A DNA stretch of 64,000 bases from an uncultured Prevotella sp. (GTDB lineage: Bacteria; Bacteroidota; Bacteroidia; Bacteroidales; Bacteroidaceae). The translations under genes were made by a program, and so were the position numbers. The notes under the pieces are model-generated. The model did no database searches, was not told the origin of the DNA, and was given only the letters and a program-made list of their open reading frames with translations. The stretch spans positions 1 to 64,000 of the forward strand of contig CALIZL010000022.1 of NCBI GenBank assembly GCA_938028745.1, in the 5' to 3' direction. This document shows, piece by piece, positions 36,033 to 44,020 of this stretch. Within the stretch, counting starts at the first letter, position 1, and every line of letters starts with the position of its first letter.

Positions 36033-37091
36033 ATGGACATGATGCAAGAAGTTCTTATTTCAGACAATTTGGAGCGAGATTTGGCGCACGCCATCGACGT
36101 TTGCGCGCCCGATAAGCTGTTTGTACTAACAGACATAACAACAAGAGAACATTGTTGGCCAAAGATAGAAGGATTTGATTGCGTGAAAGGGGCTAAGTTG
36201 ATAACCATTCCTTCGACAGACGAGCATAAGAACATCGCAACGCTTTCGATGGTGTGGGAAATGTTGGGCGAACAAGAGGGAACACGTTGCTCGTGCCTGA
36301 TAAACCTTGGCGGAGGAATGGTGACGGACTTGGGAGGATTTGCTGCGGCCACCTTTAAGAGGGGCATTAGCTTTATCAACATCCCAACAACGCTGTTGGC
36401 TATGGTGGATGCAGCCATTGGAGGTAAGACAGGTGTTAACTTCAACGGACTGAAAAACGAGGTTGGCGCGTTTTGTAATGCCCGGTTTGTTCTGCTTAAT
36501 ACGTTGTTCCTCGATACGCTTGACGACAAGAACACGCGTTCGGGTTATGCCGAAATGCTGAAACATGGGTTGATAAGCAACGAACGGATGTGGGCTGAAC
36601 TGTTGAATTTCGACCTTGGAGAGCCCAATTGGGGAATATTGCAGCAGATGGTAGCACTGTCTGTAAGGGTGAAGGAAGAGGTTGTTGCAAAAGATCCCCA
36701 CGAGCAGGGGCTGAGAAAGGCTCTGAATCTTGGGCATACCGTGGGGCACGCATTCGAGTCGATGGCTCTACATAAAGGTCAACCAGTGTTGCATGGCTAT
36801 GCTGTGGCCTTCGGTTTGGTGTGCGAACTGTACCTGTCGACGGTTAAAACAAACTTCCCCACAAGCAAAATGCGCCAAACGGTGCAGTTTATTCGTAGCT
36901 ATTATGGTACGTTTCCGCTATCGTGCAACGACTACGACGGCCTTATCGAACTGATGCAACACGATAAGAAAAATACATCAGCCGGCATAAACTTCACGCT
37001 TTTAGAAGATATTGGTAAGCCAATAATCAATCAAACGGCTACTAGGGACGAGATAAAAGAGGCTCTCGACTTTTTTAGGGAGACGATGTAA
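36033..37091 (+). CDS. aroB: 3-dehydroquinate synthase
   Basis: 352-aa cytoplasmic enzyme of the shikimate pathway that cyclises DAHP to 3-dehydroquinate with NAD+ and a divalent metal. Family motifs are present: NLGGGMVTDLGGFAAATFKRGI (NAD+ site), PTTLLAMVDAAIGGKTGVNF, and the metal-binding HGLISNERMWAELL and NLGHTVGHAFE blocks. Length matches the family. The ATG at 36033 is 20 bases after a well-formed -7 box; the ATG at 36042 is an alternative. The following kinase-like gene is 23 bases downstream on the same strand. Confidence 0.95.
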   Translation: MDMMQEVLISDNLERDLAHAIDVCAPDKLFVLTDITTREHCWPKIEGFDCVKGAKLITIPSTDEHKNIATLSMVWEMLGEQEGTRCSCLINLGGGMVTDLGGFAAATFKRGISFINIPTTLLAMVDAAIGGKTGVNFNGLKNEVGAFCNARFVLLNTLFLDTLDDKNTRSGYAEMLKHGLISNERMWAELLNFDLGEPNWGILQQMVALSVRVKEEVVAKDPHEQGLRKALNLGHTVGHAFESMALHKGQPVLHGYAVAFGLVCELYLSTVKTNFPTSKMRQTVQFIRSYYGTFPLSCNDYDGLIELMQHDKKNTSAGINFTLLEDIGKPIINQTATRDEIKEALDFFRETM

Positions 37092-37114
37092 GGAACGAAT
37101 ATGGACTGTGTGAT

Positions 37115-37672
37115 ATGAATAACGCCATTCTTTTTATTCTTTCGGGACTGCCTGCTGTTGGAAAATCCACGCTGGCGAAGTTTATTGTAAAAGAGTTTGG
37201 GGCAGTTTATTTACGAATTGACACCATTGAGCAAGGGCTGAAAGACTTATGCCACATCCACGTTGAGGGTGAGGGGTATAGATTGGCATACCGTATGGCT
37301 AGTGATAATTTGCACTTGAACAACAATGTTGTGGCCGATTGCTGCAATCCTATTGAACTAACACGGAAAGAGTGGGAAGACGTTGCAAACAAGAATGGTT
37401 GTCGTTTTGTAAACATAGAGATTGTGTGTTCGGATAAGGTGGAACACAGGAAACGTGCTGAACAAAGGAGGTCAGACGTGGCGAACATGAAACTACCGAC
37501 ATGGGACGACATTGAGAAAAGAACGTATCAAGAGTGGCAAACCAATCGCATTGTCATTGATACAGCAGGAAAAAACATTAGGCTGTGTGGAACGGAACTA
37601 AAAGAAAAGGTTTCTGAGATTCTTTCTCCAATAACAGGAAATAAAGATTTTGAAAGCATTGACAGTCTTTGA
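37115..37672 (+). CDS. P-loop kinase-like ATPase
   Basis: 185-aa protein of the small P-loop kinase type (predicted kinase/AAA_33, zeta-toxin/chloramphenicol phosphotransferase-like fold). The Walker A motif GLPAVGKST is at residues 11-19. A YLRIDTIEQGLKD strand resembles the DxD-type substrate segment, and the RKRAEQRRSDVANMKLPTW stretch fits the lid. Such proteins phosphorylate small molecules, nucleotides or antibiotics; the substrate here is unknown. It follows aroB closely but its AT-richer sequence and link to the next two genes suggest a separate cassette. Its stop overlaps the TTG start of the DUF3781 gene. Confidence 0.75.
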   Translation: MNNAILFILSGLPAVGKSTLAKFIVKEFGAVYLRIDTIEQGLKDLCHIHVEGEGYRLAYRMASDNLHLNNNVVADCCNPIELTRKEWEDVANKNGCRFVNIEIVCSDKVEHRKRAEQRRSDVANMKLPTWDDIEKRTYQEWQTNRIVIDTAGKNIRLCGTELKEKVSEILSPITGNKDFESIDSL

Positions 37673-37914
37673 AGATTTTGATCATAGAGAAACTTTGCTA
37701 CACAGAACTTGTGTGTGACAGAATAAACCGAAAACTCGGACTTCATCTTTCGCCACATGAAATTGAAAGCTTTGTTTCAAGAATTATCGAGAGTACGGAC
37801 GATGCACATTTTCAAAAGAGAGGGAAGAATTATTATATTACCAACGATGCGGCACATGTCCGTATCACAGTCAATTCTTTTATAAACAGAGTTATTACAG
37901 TAGATATAATATAA
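37669..37914 (+). CDS. DUF3781 family protein
   Basis: 81-aa protein. The internal phrases CDRINRKLGLHLSPHEIESFV, KRGKNYYI and RITVNSFINRVITVD fit the DUF3781 family, whose function is unknown. No in-frame ATG exists near the beginning; the likely start is TTG at 37669, in a TTGA overlap with the stop of the kinase-like gene, suggesting coupled translation. The GNAT gene starts 6 bases after its stop. Relatives are small cytosolic proteins, often near acetyltransferase genes. Confidence 0.75.
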   Translation: MKILIIEKLCYTELVCDRINRKLGLHLSPHEIESFVSRIIESTDDAHFQKRGKNYYITNDAAHVRITVNSFINRVITVDII

Positions 37915-37920
37915 AGAGAT

Positions 37921-38481
37921 ATGGAATTACAAACAAAACGCCTGATTTTAAGGCCCTGGCAGGAAAGCGATGCAGAATCGCTCTACAAGTATGCGAGTAA
38001 TCCTAACGTTGGTCCCATTGCAGGGTGGCCACCACATACAAGTGTAGAGAACAGTCGCGAAATCATAAAGAATGTGCTGTCTGCCCCAGAAACCTATGCG
38101 GTTGTATTAAAAGAAACGGGCGAGGTTGTTGGCTGCATTGGCATAATGACTTCAAAAAGTGAAATCCATAGCGCAAGGATGGCAGACAACGAGTGTGAGA
38201 TTGGTTATTGGATTGGTGAACCCTATTGGGGACAAGGTCTGATACCAGAAGGGGTAAACGGATTACTTCGATATGCTTTTGAGAACTTACAACAGACTAC
38301 GGTTTGGTGTGGGTATTATGATGGCAACGAGAAATCGAAACGAGCACAAGAGAAATGTGGGTTCATATACAGCCATACAGAAGAAAACAAGCCTGTTCCA
38401 TTGATGAACGACTTTCGCACGGAGCATTTTACCAAGATAACTTTGGAGGATTGGAAGAAACGTATCGGCGGTTTGAAGTAA
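37921..38481 (+). CDS. GNAT-family N-acetyltransferase
   Basis: 186-aa acetyltransferase of the RimJ/RimL-like branch. It begins MELQTKRLILRPWQESDAESL, the standard start of this branch. The acetyl-CoA-binding region is visible as CEIGYWIGEPYWGQGLIPEG followed by a helix, and WCGYYDGNEKSKRAQEKCGF forms the last beta-alpha unit. It transfers acetyl from acetyl-CoA to an amine (a protein N-terminus or a small molecule); the target is unknown. It is the third gene of a tight cassette (kinase-like, DUF3781, GNAT) with 4-base overlap and 6-base spacing. Confidence 0.88.
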   Translation: MELQTKRLILRPWQESDAESLYKYASNPNVGPIAGWPPHTSVENSREIIKNVLSAPETYAVVLKETGEVVGCIGIMTSKSEIHSARMADNECEIGYWIGEPYWGQGLIPEGVNGLLRYAFENLQQTTVWCGYYDGNEKSKRAQEKCGFIYSHTEENKPVPLMNDFRTEHFTKITLEDWKKRIGGLK

Positions 38482-38614
38482 GTAGCAAGACTGGTTTTGA
38501 TGGGCGTAATGCCCTTAAAGGGATGGTGTCTTTATTCTAAAATCATTTCTGTGTAGTCTTCATGCCAACATAAAACGTGGGCAGATGTATCAGAATTGTG
38601 CGGCATACAATTAG

Positions 38615-38905
38615 CTATACGCTGTTTGCCTTATACAAGGCAAACAGCAATAAGGCGAATTGAACCATCATTATCAGTGGTATGCCATACTTAAACTTCT
38701 TGTGCAGCGTTTTATGGTGCCATACCTTCATGCCAAACCATGAGCCAATGCTGCCCCCAATGGCGGCAGTGGCTAAAAGCGTGGGTTCTGAAATGCGCCA
38801 TTGGGCATGCTTGGCCTTCCATTTGTCTATGCCAAACAGAACTAAACCCAACGCGTTGACGGCGATGAGGTAAACAAGAACGACAGGTAATGCAGCGCCT
38901 TTCAT
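38615..38905 (-). CDS. DUF1294 membrane protein
   Basis: 96-aa inner-membrane protein of the DUF1294 family. Recognisable features are FGIDKWKAKHAQWRISEPTLL, the AIGGSIGSWFGMKVWHHKTLHKKF block and a final hydrophobic helix. Two to three membrane helices are predicted; function is not established. The ATG at 38905 is preferred; a TTG four codons upstream would overlap the preceding gene. It starts 4 bases after that gene's stop, so both are co-transcribed. Its last codons form one arm of a perfect 12-bp inverted repeat. Confidence 0.85.
   Translation of the reverse strand: MKGAALPVVLVYLIAVNALGLVLFGIDKWKAKHAQWRISEPTLLATAAIGGSIGSWFGMKVWHHKTLHKKFKYGIPLIMMVQFALLLFALYKANSV
38621..38648 (-). terminator. 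12-bp inverted repeat spanning the DUF1294 gene end
   Basis: GCTGTTTGCCTT, loop ATAC, AAGGCAAACAGC. It lies within the last codons of the DUF1294 gene. No T-run follows directly, so termination is a guess; it could equally stabilise the mRNA end. Confidence 0.4.
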
Positions 38906-38909
38906 CGTT

Positions 38910-39173
38910 CTAGTCAAACATTTTCTTCCATATCCACAGCACAGTCACAGCTCCAAGCACACAGAAGACGAAGTTGGTGAGATAGCCTCTGCCGAACAAC
39001 TCGATGTTCAGCAGGTGACTGATAAACGTACCGGCATAGCTACCCACAACGCCTACGATAAAGTTCATGCAGCAACCTTTGCCTTCGCCGCTCATGATGC
39101 GGTTGGCAATGTAGCCAATCAAGAACCCAGTAAGTATCGGCCATGCTGTAAATTCTGCAATATGTTCTAACAT
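38910..39173 (-). CDS. GlsB/YeaQ/YmgE-like small membrane protein
   Basis: 87-aa protein with three hydrophobic segments (WPILTGFLIGYIANRIM, MNFIVGVVGSYAGTFI and YLTNFVFCVLGAVTVLWIW) and a Gly-rich turn SGEGKGCC. The pattern resembles the YeaQ/GlsB transglycosylase-associated family, though the usual conserved core is only partly matched. These are inner-membrane proteins of uncertain role, often stress-related. The start at 39173 (MLEHIAEF) is chosen over an upstream in-frame ATG that would add a charged 16-residue extension overlapping the preceding gene. Confidence 0.65.
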   Translation of the reverse strand: MLEHIAEFTAWPILTGFLIGYIANRIMSGEGKGCCMNFIVGVVGSYAGTFISHLLNIELFGRGYLTNFVFCVLGAVTVLWIWKKMFD

Positions 39174-39186
39174 AAGTCGTCTGTTT

Positions 39187-39480
39187 TTAGCATCCCTTTC
39201 CGTCAAGGCTGCAAGCGGCACCTTCGGGAGCGTCTTCTATCGTGATGCTGTCTAGGGCAAACTGCACGTTTCCGTCTTCTAGCAAAAAGCACGGAATGCC
39301 AACGCTACCATGTTTCTTAACCTCTGCAAACGCAGGGTTGGAGTCGCGAAGTGCCAAGAATTGCTTTAAATTTCTTACATGTTCGCCAATGTCTATCAAT
39401 TCGTAGGCAGGATTATCTGCCAGCTGTGCCTTTACCTGAACGCAATCCGGACAGGTTGACATTACAAATACCTTAGTCAT
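39187..39480 (-). CDS. Glutaredoxin-like thioredoxin-fold protein
   Basis: 97-aa small redox protein. It starts MTKVFVMSTCPDCVQVKAQL, a beta strand followed by a CPDC dithiol at residues 10-13. The cis-Pro region is visible in GSVGIPCFLLEDG. A C-terminal CSLDGKGC tail adds two more cysteines, which might bind metal or form a second disulfide. It is first of three minus-strand genes with the YeaQ-like and DUF1294 proteins. A TAACTTTG -7 box lies at 39567-39574. Likely role is thiol-disulfide exchange in the cytoplasm. Confidence 0.82.
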   Translation of the reverse strand: MTKVFVMSTCPDCVQVKAQLADNPAYELIDIGEHVRNLKQFLALRDSNPAFAEVKKHGSVGIPCFLLEDGNVQFALDSITIEDAPEGAACSLDGKGC

Positions 39481-39887
39481 AATCTATTGTTTATCTATTA
39501 TATTTTAAACGTTACGTCATCGAAGCTGATTGGCGTTCTTTGACGTGAGTTTGTTCTTTGCTCATGCAAAGTTACAGTAAATTATCCGAAATACGTCTTC
39601 TTGTATGATGTATCTGAAACTGCTCTTGTTTTGGTGTCGCATCTTTAGCCTAAGCTGTTATTAGCCTTTCAAGGTAGACCAACAAACATTTTCACCACGT
39701 TGCAATTGCTGTAAGGCTCTGCCATAAATTGCCTTTGAATTGTTAATAATGCTTTGAAGAAGGGCAGTTATTTATGCCAACTTAGCGTGAGGTGGGGAAA
39801 ATGTCGTAAATTAGCATTCGGAATTGTATTGTAAGTGCTTTAAGCACTCAATGAAAGAAACAAGTTTCAACATTAAAAACCTCGGTT
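39481..39887. other. Divergent intergenic region, glutaredoxin-like / carbonic anhydrase
   Basis: Contains the minus-strand -7 candidate TAACTTTG at 39567-39574. No gene, tRNA or repeat recognised; the carbonic-anhydrase promoter is not obvious. Confidence 0.5.
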
Positions 39888-40430
39888 ATGATAGACCAAA
39901 TAATAAACCATAACAAGACTTTTGTAGCGCAAAAAGGCTATGAAAAGTATATCACGGATAAGTATCCAGACAAGAGACTGGCCGTGCTTTCTTGCATGGA
40001 CACAAGGCTTACCGAACTTCTTCCCGCCGCATTGGGCCTAAAAAACGGTGATGCAAAGATTATCAAGAATGCAGGAGGCTTGGTTATTTCTGCTTTCGAT
40101 TCGGCCATGCGAAGTCTTATTGTAGCCATTTACGAACTAGGTGTGAAAGAAATCATGGTGGTGGCTCACACGCATTGCGGTGCTTGCCACATGAGCTATG
40201 AGCATTTTCACCAAGAAATGATTGCCCGTGGCATAACAGACGAGACGCTAAACACCATCCGCAAATGTGGAATAGACCTCGACTCTTGGCTTGAAGGTTT
40301 TAAAGATACGCATACTTCTGTGCGTAAAACCGTCGATACCATCAAGACTCACCCGCTAGTTCCAAAAGATGTTGTGGTTCGTGGGTTTATCATTGATTCC
40401 GAAACAGGGGCGTTAGAAGAGATTTTCTAA
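39888..40430 (+). CDS. Beta-class carbonic anhydrase
   Basis: 180-aa cytoplasmic zinc enzyme interconverting CO2 and bicarbonate. The zinc ligands and catalytic dyad are clear: C36 and D38-R40 in SCMDTRLTELLP, then His and Cys in VAHTHCGACHMS. An NAGGLVISAFDSAMRSL segment is also typical. Length fits the short beta-class (CynT/type II-like) enzymes of Firmicutes and Bacteroidetes. It supplies bicarbonate for the carboxylations used in succinate and propionate fermentation. It is monocistronic on the plus strand; the downstream mcrC gene is convergent. Confidence 0.93.
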   Translation: MIDQIINHNKTFVAQKGYEKYITDKYPDKRLAVLSCMDTRLTELLPAALGLKNGDAKIIKNAGGLVISAFDSAMRSLIVAIYELGVKEIMVVAHTHCGACHMSYEHFHQEMIARGITDETLNTIRKCGIDLDSWLEGFKDTHTSVRKTVDTIKTHPLVPKDVVVRGFIIDSETGALEEIF

Positions 40431-40564
40431 GTGGCTCACGTGTTTCAAACGAGCCTTTTCTAACAAGGTATTGGCCATTTGGAGAAGGCTCTGATAGGCA
40501 TATTTCTCCTTTGTTTTGTCAGTTAAGAAGAGTAGAATGTGTATAGGCTTCACCTCTCCCATAA

Positions 40565-41890
40565 CTATATTTTAAGTTGGAATTGCGATTTAAGTGCTGT
40601 TTCCGACAACTTCATGTCTGCTGTAAACCTGCTGTAGTCACTTGTCGTCTGGGGGATGGAGTAATGATATGTTTGTAGTTCGGCACTATTTTCTTCTCCA
40701 TAACCTAGTAAATAAGATACTTCTTGGCCATCGGTATGGCTTGGATGAATGAATATTCCACGTCTTCCTTTCAGTCGATACATGTAGCTGATCATTTGAT
40801 GTGTATCATCTCTGTTGGTGTCCCACTTATATTTTGCATCTATAATGATGCTATCTTGTTCCCTATAAAAGTCTGGATAGCGTGGATGTTTTTTGTTTTT
40901 AGCCAAATAGATGCGCCCTGCGCCTTTCTTGTTGTTGGGATGTTTAAAGCCTTCTTTTGTAAGGATGGTGGCCATATACTCCTCCCATAAATAGGATGCA
41001 TCGAAAACTACACCATGTATCCTGTTATCCTGTACCCCATACTTTACTTTCTCATGCCTCAATATTCGTAGGCATAGTTTCTGAAGAGGTGTATAACGAG
41101 AGTAATAAGGGTGGCTTATGGTTTTTGAATTGCTTTTTATAACCTTTTCTCTTTCCTGTTTGTTGTAGCGTGGCGTTGCAGATATAATCTGTGCAACGCA
41201 TGTGCGAGTCTCTGCGTTGTTTTCTAGTACCTCCTTTCCTAATTTGCTTTTGCTGATATAGTCAATTGTGTGACGTATCAATTGGGTTACATGATTATCA
41301 TGACTAAACTCTCGTGTGCGGTATGCAACACGCCCATTAAAAGGCAAATTCCTTTTTAGATGTCTACTAATGTCTATTCTGCCCCGCAGATTGGTGTCGT
41401 TATATTCATTTCGCTGATACTCTTTATATACTCCTTGCATTAACGCGTCGTTGAGAAGTTTTGGGAATAGGTACAGCAGAAAGTTGAATATGGGGTCATC
41501 TGTGGTACTGTGTGAAAGATTGACAATGTTTATACACAAAACTTTTTGAAGCATATAATGCAGGAAAAAGTCTTCTTCTGCTTTTTGGGAAAAACGTGAA
41601 TGTATGGAAATAGCATGTCCGTTGGCACTAATAAAGCCTATCGTGTTGCCTGTTTGCAAGGTGGCTTTGGTGCATTGTTTCCCTTTCCAATGAGTTTGTA
41701 GCGACAGAAGGTATTGCTGACCAATGCTATCCTCGCATTTGTCAAATGAATACGGGTAGATGAGTAGGCTATTATCGTTCTCATCTAGAATGTCTGCTAT
41801 CTTCTTGTTTGATATATCTTGCAATGACAGAAAAGTTTCAAGATTGTCGGGTGTTGAAGAATATGAGGCGTTATCAGTTAATGTCATCAT
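40565..41890 (-). CDS. mcrC: McrC-like nuclease subunit of type IV restriction system
   Basis: 441-aa partner of McrB that supplies the endonuclease. The family phrases LRGRIDISRHLKRNLPF (about residues 168-184) and VFDASYLWEEYMATIL are present. The PD-(D/E)xK catalytic site is intact: P339-D340 in HPRYPDFYREQ and D351-A-K353 in IIIDAKYKWD. With McrB it would cut DNA carrying modified cytosines, mainly in foreign or phage DNA. The start overlaps the mcrB stop by 17 bases, indicating coupled translation. The gene looks intact. Confidence 0.92.
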   Translation of the reverse strand: MMTLTDNASYSSTPDNLETFLSLQDISNKKIADILDENDNSLLIYPYSFDKCEDSIGQQYLLSLQTHWKGKQCTKATLQTGNTIGFISANGHAISIHSRFSQKAEEDFFLHYMLQKVLCINIVNLSHSTTDDPIFNFLLYLFPKLLNDALMQGVYKEYQRNEYNDTNLRGRIDISRHLKRNLPFNGRVAYRTREFSHDNHVTQLIRHTIDYISKSKLGKEVLENNAETRTCVAQIISATPRYNKQEREKVIKSNSKTISHPYYSRYTPLQKLCLRILRHEKVKYGVQDNRIHGVVFDASYLWEEYMATILTKEGFKHPNNKKGAGRIYLAKNKKHPRYPDFYREQDSIIIDAKYKWDTNRDDTHQMISYMYRLKGRRGIFIHPSHTDGQEVSYLLGYGEENSAELQTYHYSIPQTTSDYSRFTADMKLSETALKSQFQLKI

Positions 41891-43982
41891 TGTTGTTCCC
41901 CTTATAATACATCTGCTGCAGCATTTCTAAATTCTCCATTGCATTGGCTGTACCTCTTAGATACTCGAAAAGTACCCCTTTCAAATGGTTGTCCCAAAGG
42001 TGCATGTAGGCGGACGTCTTGTTTGAACGGTCTTCGTTTAGGTAAAGACTTAGTTTGCTAAAATATGCTCCGCCAATATGATATGCCGAGTTAAGCCCCT
42101 CAATGCCCGAATTTGTTTCTTCATCCCATATCGCGGAATTTAGACGCTTCATTACTTCAACCACTTCGTCTTTCATCTCTTGAAGTTCATCTAACATTGC
42201 TGTGTTTTCGTTAGCCTTTATTTCCTCCCATGCAAAACGACGGCGCATGGCGAAATCCATGCTTTCAACGCTTCGGTCTATGTCGTTCATTGTACCGACG
42301 ATGTATACGTTTTCAGGAACAAAGAAATATTTACAAAACGGATCCGTCTCATCGGTTATCATGTTTTGATATTGCGTTTTAACCATTCCCTTTACTCCGC
42401 GATAAGTAGGATCAATGCTGAAGAATAGTTCTCCAAATATCTTTGACATTTCCCCACGGTTTATTTCATCAATGATGAAGACGAACTTCCTTGGCGGATC
42501 GTTCTGAATGTTGTTAGGTTGGTTGCTAAGATAATGATCTTTTATATAGTCTCCAATTGACTTTATATAAGTGTCATTAGGATGCCAAACTCCGTTTGCG
42601 ATGTAGTCAGACATTCTTCTATCTGAAATACTCCATCCAGATTTATCAGGAACAGAGATGAGTTGATTTTCGTTTAGTGCAGTTTTAATGATTGTATTAC
42701 TTCTGAAACTTTTGATGTCGACGTGTCGTTTTTCTCTTAATTCGTCTTTAAAGGCTTGTATCGCGTCTGAAGCAGATTTTAATGCTACGAAACAGCTCTT
42801 GCCTTTTATTGCCTTTTTGCAAAATTCTTTGAATACGCCATCTTTTCTTTCAAACCCTATGTTGCCATTTCCGTCAGGCGGAGTAGGACGCAATCCTTCA
42901 ACAAAGTCTGTATAATCATATGATGGATGAAATTGAACGAACTCATATTCTGCGTTCATAGCCTCTGCTATACCTTTTGCCAAGTAAGTTTTTCCAGTTC
43001 CAGGAGCACCGGTTAGGATGAGATTCTTGTTCGTTTCTAACAACTTTACGTATCTGTTGTATCTGTCGACCATATCCTTTTTGTTGTTGTTTTTTAGCAA
43101 ATAGCCCTGTATGTAATGCGGAATCTCGTCTTTCTTGTTCAATGTCCCATAAGGAGACCATTGCGTTTCAGGTGATTTTATGCCCAATTCGGTAACATGT
43201 ATATACCCCTGGTTGTTAAAGCACAGCCAAGCCACATCTGTATAATGTGAATAGAAAGAGTCATTCCCTTCTTCATCTGTTCCTGCATAGTGAATATGTT
43301 TCTCGAATTTGTATTGAGATAAGGCAATTCCAATGCCCCATAACCCATGGTTGTTATTTGTACAGCACACGATGTCCCCCTCGCTAATTTGTTTTATTAA
43401 CGTGAAAGCCCTAATCGCCGCAGAGTCATTTTGATATTCCTGTTTAATTTTGTCTATGTTATAGTCCGTGTAATCTGTACTATTCCAGCCTATTGACATG
43501 ATGTTCTTAGACAAGAAACTTTGCCATGCCTCCTCTTTTTGTCCCTGACAATGTGTAGGGCAAATAAAATAGCATTTGCGTTGTTGTTGTAAATCTTTGA
43601 TGTTAGCATTATAAGGTATAAGAAACTTGGGGGTGTCTTTTTCTATTCCTTGCGTTGCTATGAAACTTTCAAATTGCTCTGATAGGAAATCATCTGCTAT
43701 TTCTTTGTACAATTTTAATTCCCGAAACTTGGAATTAGTTTGTGTTCCATCCCCGTGTTTTTTTGTATGTTTCTCTATTGTGTTGTTCTTGTAACCAACA
43801 AAACGGCTTGGAGCAAAAAGCAAGGTGTTTCCAAATGGTTCTACAACAAACCATTTCCCAAGTTTGAAACGTTCCAAAGCCCATTCTTTCTCCTCTTCAA
43901 TATCACTCTTTGCATAAGAGTATAGCGTATAGATGTTTTTTACAACATCAATTCTGCTTTCAATAAAATCAGTTCTTTCCAT
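41874..43982 (-). CDS. mcrB: McrB-like AAA+ GTPase with two N-terminal modules
   Basis: 702-aa motor and recognition subunit. Residues about 1-125 form an uncharacterised module (GKWFVVEPFGNTLLFAPSRF). Residues about 136-265 look like an EVE/PUA-type modified-base reader (CYFICPTHCQGQKEEAWQSF, GDIVCCTNNNHGLWGIGIAL). The AAA+ domain has Walker A GAPGTGKT (325-332), the McrB phrase FHPSYDYTDFVEG (351-363), Walker B VFIIDEINRGEMSKIFGELF (501-520) and the GTPase-type MNDIDRS (565-571). About 135 residues lie between the McrB phrase and Walker B, longer than in E. coli McrB. It starts 38 bases after the mnmE stop with no obvious promoter, so may be transcribed with mnmE. AT-richer than its housekeeping neighbours, suggesting acquisition. 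Confidence 0.92.
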   Translation of the reverse strand: MERTDFIESRIDVVKNIYTLYSYAKSDIEEEKEWALERFKLGKWFVVEPFGNTLLFAPSRFVGYKNNTIEKHTKKHGDGTQTNSKFRELKLYKEIADDFLSEQFESFIATQGIEKDTPKFLIPYNANIKDLQQQRKCYFICPTHCQGQKEEAWQSFLSKNIMSIGWNSTDYTDYNIDKIKQEYQNDSAAIRAFTLIKQISEGDIVCCTNNNHGLWGIGIALSQYKFEKHIHYAGTDEEGNDSFYSHYTDVAWLCFNNQGYIHVTELGIKSPETQWSPYGTLNKKDEIPHYIQGYLLKNNNKKDMVDRYNRYVKLLETNKNLILTGAPGTGKTYLAKGIAEAMNAEYEFVQFHPSYDYTDFVEGLRPTPPDGNGNIGFERKDGVFKEFCKKAIKGKSCFVALKSASDAIQAFKDELREKRHVDIKSFRSNTIIKTALNENQLISVPDKSGWSISDRRMSDYIANGVWHPNDTYIKSIGDYIKDHYLSNQPNNIQNDPPRKFVFIIDEINRGEMSKIFGELFFSIDPTYRGVKGMVKTQYQNMITDETDPFCKYFFVPENVYIVGTMNDIDRSVESMDFAMRRRFAWEEIKANENTAMLDELQEMKDEVVEVMKRLNSAIWDEETNSGIEGLNSAYHIGGAYFSKLSLYLNEDRSNKTSAYMHLWDNHLKGVLFEYLRGTANAMENLEMLQQMYYKGNNNDDIN

Positions 43983-44020
43983 TTTTTTTGTTATAGTAGA
44001 TAAAAGTGATTATATTACAA

